Of a stretch of 64,000 bases of DNA, positions 47,765-58,229 are shown in pieces. The translations under genes and the position numbers were made by a program. The notes beneath the pieces were generated by a model, which searched no databases, was not told the origin of the DNA, and saw only the letters and a list, made by a program, of their open reading frames with translations. Origin of the DNA: Equus caballus. Its lineage: Eukaryota; Chordata; Mammalia; Perissodactyla; Equidae. Positions within the stretch are counted from its first letter, which is position 1. The number at the start of each line of letters is the position of its first letter. Where the stretch lies: positions 15,669,001 through 15,733,000 of the forward strand of contig NC_091695.1 of NCBI RefSeq assembly GCF_041296265.1. The letters run 5' to 3'.

Positions 47765-48724
47765 TCAAATCAGGGACGAAGGCACTAAAAATTGAAGTAA
47801 GCATTTTCTCAAGGCCATTATGACATCCTTATTCTTCAGAATTGTATATCATGTGAAACATCAGGGTGACAATGGTATAGAAAAGAGAGAGAAATTTGTT
47901 CTGGAAGAATGTTTGGATTTGGGTCATAAAAATGTAACGATCCTGGATGCACAGAATAAAGCCATAACCATGATGTGAGATAAGCAGGTGGAGAAAGCTT
48001 TGGATCTTCCTGTTGCCAATGGCAACTTCAAGATGGTGGAGACGATTTTAGTGCAGTAGCCAAATATCAACAGAAGAGGGATAATAACAAACAGCACAGC
48101 AACTGTAAAGACCAACATCTCATTCAGAAAAGTGTGTCCACAAGCCAACTAGAGAATCGAGGAGATATCACAGAAGAAGTGATAGATTTGGTTAGATCCA
48201 CAAATGACAGAAAGAACAATCTGACAGGTCTGCCCTATCTCAACAGGAACTCCACTGATCCAAGAACCAGTCATCATCAGCTGGATACAGAGCTTGTGGT
48301 TCATAACAGGAGGATATGGCAGAACGTGACAAATGGCCATGAAGTGGTCATAGGCCATCACAGTCAGCGGAAAACATTCTATGTTTCCAAGCATGAACTG
48401 AAAGTATATTTTTGTGGCACAGACAAAAAAAGACACATTTCTTTTCTGGGTGCAAAGGTCTATGAGTATTCTTGGAAGAGTGATAGATACATAATAGGTT
48501 TCCAAGAAGGAAAAATTACTGAGAAAAGAATACATGGGGGTTTGGAGAGCCTGGTCAGCTCTGGCTATGAGAATAATAATGCCATTTCCCATGAAGATTA
48601 TCACATAAGCAAGAAATACTTCACAAAAAGAAATACTCAGAGTTTGAAAATACAACAAAATCCCCAAAGAACAAATTCCATTATTAGAGTGAGATTTGCT
48701 TCTGGTTTTTTTTTGGTGCTCCAT
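47765..48724 (-). pseudogene. OR10AG-like olfactory receptor pseudogene
   Basis: The ATG at 48722-48724 directly follows a TTGTTTTTACAG acceptor-like sequence. An A run soon after (CAAAAAAAAACC) puts the receptor start EANLTLIMEFVL out of frame; the frame recovers before GNGIIILIARADQ (TM1 and ICL1). Then TPMYSFLSNFS, VMAYDHFMAICHV, GSWISGVPVEIGQTCQI, and HFFCDISSIL with an in-frame TAG at 48149-48151. After the stop the same frame continues (LACGHTFLNEM, GRSKAFSTCLSH) up to a stop at about 47924-47926. FLSLFYTIVTLMFHMIY and KNKDVIMALRK follow in other frames down to a TGA at 47765-47767. DRY is replaced by DHF. The copy carries at least four disruptions. Confidence 0.9.
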
Positions 48725-51310
48725 CTGTAAAAACAATGAAATTAGTCTTTTATCCTTTTGGTTTGTTTTCTATTGTCAAAAGGAGTTTTAGGAATTAGTA
48801 ATATAACGTGTCATATCTCCATTCAAATTCCAGCACTTTATAGCCTAACATCAAAGAGCAAAACTGAGTCCAATGCTGAGTGTTTGCTAAATCCTAAACA
48901 TATCAACACATTTAACATGCACTAGTAGGTTTGTATTTTAATAGAATTGAAGCGTTCTAGAAATATGCATTTTCATTTTTTGTTTGTGGATAGAACAAAG
49001 TGAGTCTTTTTACTCCATGTAATAACAAACAGAATCCTACAGCAGAAACTTTTATATCTGTCACAATTCCCAGTGGACTGGGAAGTATAATTTTCCGTAA
49101 TGCAACTCTTCCATGGAACTTTTTGCAAGGACAGTATATGCCTTTCCTTACCTATAGTACTTATTCTGCATGAACTTTGCTCTGAAATTGTATCTCAGTT
49201 TCTTTCATCTATCAAAATCAAACAAAGATAATTACCACCAGGCATTATATTTCAAGATCTTTCATTTACCATATCCCATCATGCAGTAGATATTCAATAA
49301 ATGTTTTTTGACCTATTGGTTGGCTAGTTAATAATGGAATACATTGCATAGATGATATGATTTCAGGAACTCTGCCCAGTCCATGTAATCTGCAGTGACT
49401 CACTATCAGCCATTACTTAGTTGTTCTCATTAAAATTTTATTTTAATAATATATCTGAGATGAAGCATATGAAAATCCAAACTGAACAATATTAATTGCT
49501 ATAAAGTATAATTATTAGACAGTTGCCCAAAGGATCAAACACTGAAATGTTGGCTTGAAGTTTTTAGTTCTCATTTTAAGATACAACAAACCATCCCATG
49601 AGGGAAAAAAATCGAAAGATGACTAAGAAATGAGAAGTCCCACATTTGTAAATTACTATTTTAATTCTACCATTCTGAATAAGAAAACATTTCTAGAAAG
49701 CTGTATATTTTGGGAAAAATTATAGATTTAATCTCCCTTAACATAGTATACATTATTTTCTGTAGTGCATCATAAAAGCATATGTAAATAAATAAAGATA
49801 AACCAGCATTTTGATTATTAAAAGGGATTTGGTCCAAATAAGTTTCAATTATTTACCTGATCAATTAACAGAAACATGCTGTACTTATACAGGGTTCTAT
49901 GATCACCCAAGTGTTTTAGTATAAATTTTGCTTTCAATTTCCCCTATTGCAATCAAAGTGAGAAATCCAAATCTTTAGCTTTGATTTGAGTGCAAAGTTT
50001 GAACATAAAAACTACATGTTGAGTATCCATTGAATCTTGGTTCTCAGAGTCTTACAGTTTTCTAAATTAAATATAGAAAATCAAAATTCTTATTAACATA
50101 AAATAAGCTATACTTTTTCTTCTAGATTTAGTTATAGCTTCTTTTTCCCCCCAAATAGAACAGTTTAAGTGTGTATGCTTACATCTATCTACCTACCTAT
50201 CTATCTATATACTTGTACGAAACTTTTGTTTTAATAAGAGATTGATATTTTTTCTCATAACTGAATGTCATATCTATTTCAGGCTATATGTGCTTTCAAA
50301 ATACAAAATTCTCTTTAAATAAAAACATTCCTCTTATTCTATTGGTTTTATTTATTTTCCACTTACCACCTTAATATGTAACTTTATACTTCTGTTTACC
50401 ACTCACTCTAACTAGTTTTTCCAGCCATTCTGGCCAAAGCCATCCTTCTGGACAATCACCCTTTGGATTCACTTACCTTGGCCATCCACCTTTCCACCCA
50501 TACCAGATCTTGGCGGGGAACAAGAATGCCCTTGAGAAAGCAGCATCACTTAATTGTCCACTAATATTCACTAGAGAATGTTCAAACCCAAAATTGTGCG
50601 TGTGAGACTTTTTCATTTCTCTACCCTTTTAAATGTTTTTCCCTTGATTCTTCTACTTGGGCCTTGGAATATAGCCATATTAGGCTTCTCCCACCATTAC
50701 ATATGCATGCTTTATTTACTGTGATCTATTACTTTTCTTTTTTTAACTAACACAATCCTGACTGTAAAATTATTATTATTTTTGTCATCAACAATTTATT
50801 ATTGTGATAAAATATATCAAGCCCCTAAAATGATATCTACCTTGTAGTGATCATTGAATACAATACTCTTGAAATCAACTGAATTAAATGATTTTAAAAT
50901 ATTGAGCAATGCAAAACTTTGATTTGGTCATGGTTGCAATTGTGATTTTTACTGGAACTATGAATGTATATATATATATGTATTTACATATTTACATACA
51001 GAATTCACATTTTCTTGGAATATTGTGCATTTCTTTCTGTTATTTGTAGTTTCAACGTTATACATGGAAAATTCTCTTAGATTTTAAACAAATAACATCA
51101 GTTCCTTGGATCATATTTTCTCTCATCTTCTTAGGTATGATCATGTTTGCCTTGTCCTCCCTCAGTACAACTTGTCCCAGGGTACTTGGCTCTGTTTTTC
51201 AAAGTACTGCTCCATCAAATTTAGCAAGTTCTAATTTTTAATATTTTATTTAATTTTTGTTTTTATATATGTTTATAATTTCTTCTGATTTTTGAAATTG
51301 TTTATTTTAT
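48725..51310. other. Gene-free AT-rich stretch
   Basis: No gene. A possible MIR-like phrase lies around 49190-49310 (TCTCAGTTTCTTTCATCTATC) but it is too diverged to call. An ATCT/ACCT run is near 50186-50210. Confidence 0.45.
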
Positions 51311-51319
51311 AGCTGTGGT

Positions 51320-51960
51320 AACTACAGTTATAGATGGCCAAACATTTCTGCTCCCTGCTATACACACAACTCTTCCTTGCTGTTCAATCACATAGGCATT
51401 ATTGTAAGGGAATTTTGCAGATGTAATCAAGGTCCAAAATCAGTTGAGCTTAAATTAGGGAGGCTATCCCTAATATAACTACATAAGTCCTTTAAATATA
51501 AGTATAGCATCCAGAGATAGAAAAAAGATTAGATAGATTGATAGATAGATAGATAGATAGATAGACAGACAGATAGATAGATAAAGATATATCCAGAGAT
51601 ATCAGAGATTCAAGGTGAGGGAAATGGAAGAAGGCAGGAGAAATAGAATGCCATTGGCTTCTAGGAGCTGACAATTGTCCCTAGCTGACATCCAGCAAGG
51701 AAAGCGAATCTGGTCTCACAACTTCAAGGACCTGGATTCTTCCAAGAACCTAGCATCAAACATTCTTCCCCAGAGCCAAGACAAGAATTCTGCACAGCCA
51801 GCACCTTGATTTCAGGCTCTGAGACCCTAAGCAGAGATACAAGCCACACCATGCCAGACTTCTGACGTTTAGAAACAGTGAGATAATAAATTTGTGTTGT
51901 ATTAAGCTGCTAAGTTTGTGATTATTTGTTATTTAGCATTCAAAAACTAATGCAATAACT
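51320..51960 (+). mobile_element. MLT1-type MaLR LTR fossil with internal GATA repeat
   Basis: Plus-strand order is TTTGCAGATGTAATCAAGGTC, then GATA and GACA repeats at about 51533-51590, then TTCTTCCCCAGAGCCAAGAC, TTGATTTCAGGCTCTGAGAC and a GTGAGATAATAAATTTGTG end. This is the MLT1 LTR layout; a degraded solo LTR of placental-ancestor family age. The GATA run probably grew inside it. Confidence 0.8.
51533..51592 (+). repeat. GATA/GACA tetranucleotide microsatellite
   Basis: About ten ATAG-type units with two or three GACA interruptions in the middle. Likely polymorphic. Confidence 0.9.
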
Positions 51961-52350
51961 TAACAAGTATTGAGTTTAATTGTTACCATTATGGAGATAA
52001 AGTTGATATACACCTGCCCTGGAAAAGTCCTGTATTTTTCTCTGGGAATGTCTGGATGCCTCCTATTTGACTCTTGGTCAAGATAAGACCACTGGACTTT
52101 ATGATATGCTGTGTAAGATCTAACACTACTCTGGAGACCCCAATCAGTTTACTGATGGTTTGCAACTGTCCTAAAAAAAATCTTTTAGTAAACATTCTTG
52201 AGCAAATACATGTTTAATAAACACTCTTAAACAAACATATGAAATAATCATTCTTGGACAATATTATTTCTACAATATGAAGTTTTATTATTACAGTTTT
52301 TAGAATAAAAGGATAAATATTCTAGTTTTTCTTTCAAAAGAAAAAAATGC

Positions 52351-52605
52351 TGGGGCCAGTCCAGTGGTGTAGTGTTTAAGTTCCCATGCTCTGCTTCAGT
52401 GGTCCGGGGTTCACTGGCTCAGACCCCAGGTGTGGACTTACGCACTGCTTATCAAGCCATGCTGTGGCAGGCCTCCCACATATAAAATAGAGGAAGATGA
52501 GCACAGATGTTCGCTCAGAGCCAGTCTTCCTCAGCAAAAAGAGGAGGATTGGCAGCAGATGTTAGCTCAGGGTTAAACTTCCTCAAAAAAAAAAAATTTA
52601 AAAAC
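52351..52605 (+). mobile_element. ERE2/ERE3-type equine SINE
   Basis: The head TGGGGCCAGTCCAGTGGTGT, the CAAGCCATGCTGTGGCAGG middle, GGAAGATGAGCACAGATGTT and the GGAGGATTGGCAGCAGATG tail block are the ERE2/3 layout, ended by A runs. Target-site duplications AGAAAAAAATGC (52339-52350) and AGAAAACAATGC (52606-52617) differ at one base. Confidence 0.92.
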
Positions 52606-52709
52606 AGAAAACAATGCCAAATTGCTGCCCCCAAAAGACACAGAATTCATTCCAGAAAATTAATATAAAAGCACTTTAATGAAAAGACTATTTACATGGT
52701 ATATTACTG

Positions 52710-53135
52710 TCCTAGATCTACTGCAACAAATTACCACAATGGAGTGGCTTAAAACAATAAAAATTTAGTTTCTCACAGATCTAGAAGCCGGAGTCCAAAA
52801 TCACAGTGTTGGCAGTCTCACTCCCTCTGAACACACTAAGGAAGAATCATTTCTTACTTCTTCCAGCTTGCGGTGTCACTTGACCTTCCCTGCCTCCATC
52901 TTCACATGATGTTCTTCTCTGTGTCTCTGTATTTATTTTCTAAACTTCCTCTGCCTTTCTTTATCATAAGGACATTGGCTGCAGAATTTAGTGCCCACCT
53001 TCAACCAGGATGATCTCATTTCAAAATTGTTAACTTAATTAAAACTGCAAAGGCCTTTTTTTCCAAATAAGTTCACACTTACAGGTTCTGGAGGGGCATA
53101 TATTTAGAGGGACCAATATTCAAGTCACTGCACAT
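52710..53135 (-). mobile_element. MLT1-type MaLR LTR fossil
   Basis: The plus strand shows the reverse of an MLT1 LTR: CTACTGCAACAAATTACCAC, GAGTGGCTTAAAACAATAAA, then TTCACATGATGTTCTTCTC and ATCTCATTTCAAAATTGTTA with TTCACACTTACAGGTTCTGG. Degraded solo LTR, placental-ancestor family age. Confidence 0.85.
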
Positions 53136-53139
53136 TGAC

Positions 53140-53520
53140 ATGCATAGCCTATAGTGAAAATTCCAGAACCTTCTAATACTAAATAGATAGTAACAAAGTA
53201 AAACCAGAAGCTACAAGGGGAAATAATGATGTTACCAGAGAACAAAAAAAGTGCTGGGATAATAGAGGAGGTAACACTCTCAGGGTTTGTAGTCTTAAAG
53301 CAACATGGGCAGCAAGAAGAGATAGAAAGAAGAAAAAATGCAAAGAAAACACTAAGATTCCCCTGATTCCACCATCTTGGCTGCTGCTGGTTTTTCTTAT
53401 TAGCTGAGTCCAATCACAGGTACAGAGAAGGGCAACAAATATATCTGAAAGAAAATTTATCACAGAGCATGACCCCAATTCCTTGTTACATGCCACGCTC
53501 AGTTATCTATAATTGTATTG
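53140..53520. other. Unresolved stretch upstream of the 53.8 kb pseudogene region
   Basis: GC-richer than its neighbours. Two overlapping minus frames of 97 and 105 codons have no family. It may be a repeat I cannot name. Confidence 0.4.
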
Positions 53521-53798
53521 CTGAGGAAATATCTTAAATCACTAGTTCATAGTGAGAGGAAACATGGATCTTTGAATTAAATGGTTGCAATTGAGATAAT
53601 TTGTGCTTTGATTATACAGAAGTCCTTAATTTAATCATCTGAAACTAAGGTCCTGTAACATAATGTGAGGTTGCTATGATGATATTAATTTTCATTATTT
53701 AGGAAAATAGGAACAAAATTAGAAGACATTTTCTGTTGTATCTACTTGATAAACATATAAGCAAATTGTTTCTGTAATTTCAAGTCTTTGAGTGAACG

Positions 53799-54739
53799 TT
53801 AATAACTTAGTAGTTTTCTCAGTGCCACCATGATGTCTTTGTTCCTCAGAGTATATATAATGGGATTCAAGGTCGGGATCAACACAGTGTAGAAAAGACA
53901 GACCAATTTCCCAATTCCTTCAGATTGATTAGGTTTGGGTTGTAGATAAGTTATAGTAGCCGTTCCATAGAATAAGATGACAAGTATCAGGTGAGAGGAA
54001 CAGGTGCAGAAGGCTTTAGCCCTCCCTCTGGCTGATGACAATTTCCAGATTTTGAGATAATTTTGCCATAGGAGACAACAATCAGAAGAAATGGAACCAT
54101 GATAAACACTACTGCAACTACATAGACTGCGATCTCATTCACAAATGTATCTCCACAAGCAAGTTTGAGTACTGGGGGGATGTCACAGAAGAAATGATTA
54201 ATTCTGTTAGACCCACAAAAAGACAGAGAGAAAATCTGACATGTTAGCCCAATTACAACTGGAACTCCACTGATCCAGGAGGCCGTCACCAGCTGAACAC
54301 TGACCTTGTGGTTCATGACTAGAGGATAGTGTAGAGGGTTACAAATGGCCACGTAATGATAATAGGCCATTGCTGTCAGGAGGAGATACTCTGAGCCTCC
54401 AAGCATAAGGATGAAACACATTTGTGTAGCACAGGCAAAGAAAGAAATATTCCCTTTCTGAGTCAATAGGTCCATGAGCATTCTTGGAATAGTGACTGTT
54501 ACATAACAGATTTCTAAAAAGGAAAAATTGCTAAGGAAAAAATACATGGGGGTCTGGAGAACAGAGTCAATTCTTGTTATCAGTATTATAATGCTATTGC
54601 ACAGCATGATAGTCAGATAGATGACTAAAAATATCACAAAAAGAATCCATTGGAGATTGGGAACATCAGAAAACCCCAAAAGAACAAACTCCAACATAGT
54701 AGTGATATTTGATTTTTCTGTTTTTAATTTGTGCTTCAT
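53799..54739 (-). pseudogene. OR10AG-like pseudogene with a single net frameshift
   Basis: Nearly intact and the copy most like human OR10AG1 as I remember it. The ATG at 54737-54739 directly follows a ATATCTGCAG acceptor-like sequence. Reading: sequon N11-I-T, MLEFVLLGFSDVPNL, MYFFLSNFSFLEICYV, RMLMDLLTQKGNISFF, HYPLVMNHKVSVQL, NHFFCDIPPVLKLACGD, SYGKIIS. At about 54045-54052 a net one-base loss shifts the frame; the remainder RGRAKAFCTCSSHL, TYLQPKPNQ, PTLNPIIYTLRNKD and ALRKLLSY reads through to the stop at 53799. No other frameshift was seen. Independently, the DRY motif is YHY (MAYYHYVAIC), so the key G-protein-coupling residues have changed. The shift could also be polymorphic or an assembly error. 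Confidence 0.93.
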
Positions 54740-56880
54740 CTGCAGATATAGTAAATTAAAGATGGTTAATATTTTTGAACCACATTTTCCTTTTCTATTA
54801 ACTTGATAAGTGCATGAATGTATTTATATAATCTTTTAAATTATTCCCACCATACTTTGTTTCTAGGAAAAGGGATTTGAAACAAGAAATGATGTGAAGT
54901 TAAAATCAATCCAAGAAATACAATCTGAATATATATTTTTTATACTTGGATGCAGCAATGCCAGAGATAAGGAGAGGTGTCCATTGTTATTTAGAGCTTA
55001 TTATGGAGTTATAATATCTAATTATTGTATCTAATAATATCTAATCAGTCTATTATTGAATGGAACTATGAAACAGACTTTTTCTATTGTTTTTGCTAAA
55101 TTCATCATTTTTTCTATATTGATAGACTTTTTCCATCTTCTTTCAATCCAAATCTTTTCCCTTAAAGCTTTTATTTAATTCTTATTCAAAATGAGTTTTA
55201 TGTCCTCCCATTTACATCCCAATGAGAATCAATTTTGTTAAACCAATTCTTTGTTACTGAGGGAATAAATATATGCAATATTATCATTCCACTTTATATA
55301 CCTCTCCTATCGCTTATACTAAATATGGAAAGCATTAATCCCATCATGCTCTTCAATAACTTTCCCCATGACACACTATACAGTTTATGATAAATATCAA
55401 TTAATCTTCAACTCAATCCTGAAATGTGACCTTTTCATCACAATATTTTCTCATATTTCCCTCCATACTTAGGTAAGATTTTATGATCCATTGTCATATA
55501 ATTCCCTTGCAAATGAGTACAATCCCCTTCCTCTATTTCACGTTCATAATTTTGCCTAATAAAGTGTAACTTTGATTAAACCCAATTATTATTTACTTCA
55601 TGCATGCAAATGACCAGAGCATATACATGATACTGAAAAAAACAAGAAATACACACACACATACACACTCTGTCTTGTTTCGCTTTGTATTAAGGTTATC
55701 CAATATTAGACTGTCAACACTGCTGGACAGTTCTCATTATATTTTATAAATATTTGTTATCCAACTTTCCAAAACAAGTATCATGTGTTTTCCTATTTCA
55801 TCAAATCTGCTACACCCGTCTCTATCTTCTCACCCCACCAGCTGATATTCTTACCTTAATACTTTACTGAATAAAACTGAGAAAAAATTCTCTCACATTT
55901 CCCTATTTCCATTAGTACCAGTTTTCAAAATAACCTTAAGTGAAGATTTTTATTATAAATATCATTATTTGACGTGTCTAATTTTATTTTACTTTATAAT
56001 TAAGAATGTTAAGAACTACAGGAGTTATCTTAAGTGGTTAACTCATTTTTAGATAAATATCTCAGAATTTCATGCTTTTTTACTTTATTCTTTGTATCTT
56101 GATCTTCACATTTAGAACTATCCTAAAAACAAAATAGTCTAATGACACAAATATAGCTTACCTTTATGTATTTGCTTGAAACTATCTATGCGACTGCAAG
56201 TGTTTTTTTATCCTATAAACTTTGTAAGTTCTTTTGTGTTAGGAAGTCACCGTAATTCTATAATATTCTTGCTAGGTTCAACATTAGCTGATGATAAAGA
56301 GGAAGTAGTCATGCTCACCCTGGGGAACATCTTCTCTCATGTATCAAATTAATTTCTAGAAGACTACTTCTTTTTGGCAACCATTCAGATATAATTTTTA
56401 AAACTACCTTCTCTGTTGATGACCTGTCCTTCTCTTCAACCCCTCAGTGGCATAAAGTTCCCCTATAATAGGGAGAGTTGCTTAGTGGAGAAATACCACT
56501 TAATTGTCTAGTATTACTTTCAGGAAAAAAAAAATCTTTCTATCTATTGCATTTCAGAACTTGAACAATTGGCATGGAGTCTTGCCTTCCTTAATTTTAG
56601 TTCTGTAATTCATTCAGATGTAGATCATCCATGTCTTTAGAAAAGTGTGTCATGTTTCATCACATCAACATGGTTTGCTTTGTCTCTTTAAACTATTGGG
56701 TAGTAGATCCATTTTCTTAGTGGAACGCTCTGTTCCTCGATTAACTTTTGTGAAAATTAAATCATGTCCTGTCTGCTGACAAAAATCTGGACGGTTTCAC
56801 TCATGTTATGATGTCTACCTGGGCGTCAGAGAGGTTATCTAGCTTATCGAAAATGTAAGCCACCTCAGAATAAACATTTT
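54740..56880. other. Gene-free AT-rich stretch
   Basis: No gene was identified. A short AC run is near 55652-55672. No upstream half was found for the OR fragment that follows. Confidence 0.45.
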
Positions 56881-56904
56881 AAACACAATTATTTAAGACA
56901 CACA

Positions 56905-57365
56905 GTCATGGTGCACACAGGGGCGGCATTTGTCATATCTTTCTGTGCATCCAATGAAATTAGACATTTTTTGTATGGCATCCCTCCTGTCCTCACCATT
57001 TCTTGTTCTGACATGAGCAAAAACCATCTTCTAGTCTTCTACTTTACGGGCGTTATTGAAATAGTCACCATCTTGATTGTCCTGGTCTCCTATGGTTTCA
57101 TTCTGTTGGCTATCCTGAGGTTGCATTTGCTGAAGGGAGATGAAAAGTCTTTTCTACATATGGCTCTCACCTAACAGGAGTGTCACTTTATTATGGAACA
57201 GTTTTTTCCATGTATGTGAAACCAAGTTCCAGCTATTCTTGGGACTGGGAAATGATAGTGTCAATTTTTTACAGCATTGCCATTAACATGCTGAATCCCA
57301 TCATCTACAGTTTAAGGAACAAAGATGTAAAGGAGGCAGTAAAAAGGGTGTTTGGAAAAAATTGA
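56905..57365 (+). pseudogene. 3' half of an olfactory receptor, OR5/OR8/OR9-like
   Basis: Only the C-terminal half of a receptor is present, from just before ECL2 to the stop. Landmarks: [20 protein letters not shown] (ECL2), [31 protein letters not shown] (TM5), GDEKSF then, after a one-base loss near 57150, [15 protein letters not shown] (TM6), [19 protein letters not shown] (TM7) and the FGKN end. Upstream sequence does not contain TM1-TM4. The body does not resemble OR10AG or OR4: [11 protein letters not shown] and [11 protein letters not shown] are typical of the OR5/OR8/OR9 group, but I cannot narrow it further. It is 5'-truncated and frameshifted. Confidence 0.85.
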
Positions 57366-57674
57366 TTTATCAATAAAGTATACTCTTCAAACTAAACATT
57401 AAATTGATACCAATTAAGATTAATGTTTTTTGTCTCCAATATTGAAAGGTCATGATTAAAGGGTTTTTCCTTTTTAGTTTTGTAGTCCCTTTCTGTCCTT
57501 CTCAGAAATTTTGAATAAAGATCATAGTCGATCCAATATCTATGCAGCCTTTACACATGCAGAAAGCTGTCATCCATCTGCTTCTAAGTTTATACATATA
57601 TATGTTTATGTATGTAAATATCCCCCGCATACACAGAAACCTACGTTCACACATGTATACGTATAGATGCTGAT
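57366..57674. other. 3' flank of the OR fragment
   Basis: Short AT-rich stretch; no element was recognised. Confidence 0.45.
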
Positions 57675-58060
57675 GCCAGTTGTACTATTCTGCTGGGGCT
57701 GCCATAACAGAATGCCAAAGACTGGATTGCTAAAAGAACAGAAATTTATTTTCTCACTCTACTGGATGCTAGGCTTTTAGATCAAGGTGTTCACTGGGTT
57801 GATTTCTTCTGAAGCCTTTCTCTCCCTGCCTTGCAGAAGACCATCTTTTCTTTATGTCTTCACGTGATCTTTCTCTCTGAATGTTCATATCCTGATGTCC
57901 TCCTCTTATAAGTTTAACAGTCATATTGGATTAAGGCCCACACTGAATGCCGAATTTTAAGATAATTACCTCCTCAAAGACTCTGTCTCCAAATACAGTT
58001 CTATTCCAAGATACTGAGGGTTAAGAGGTCAACATAGAAATACCAGTTTAATTACACACA
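57675..58060 (-). mobile_element. MLT1-type MaLR LTR fossil
   Basis: The plus strand shows the reverse of an MLT1 LTR: CTGCTGGGGCTGCCATAACA, AGAACAGAAATTTATTTTCTC, then ATATTGGATTAAGGCCCACA, AATTACCTCCTCAAAGACTC and AAATACAGTTCTATTCC. It is a degraded solo LTR, placental-ancestor family age. Confidence 0.88.
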
Positions 58061-58229
58061 CACACAGAAGCATATATATATATTTAACTCTATATTAAAT
58101 TGTAGGTATTCTCTTTCATTCGCATTTTACTGAAATAGACACAAATCCCCATAGACCCATAAAGGTAATGTATAAAATGCGACCTCTGAGGAGGTACGCT
58201 ACATTCCAAAAGAACTACTTGAGTTTTCT

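Noticed and set aside
48134-48730. Plus-strand frame of 198 codons
   Set aside because: It is the complement of the OR10AG-like pseudogene on the minus strand and encodes no recognisable protein.
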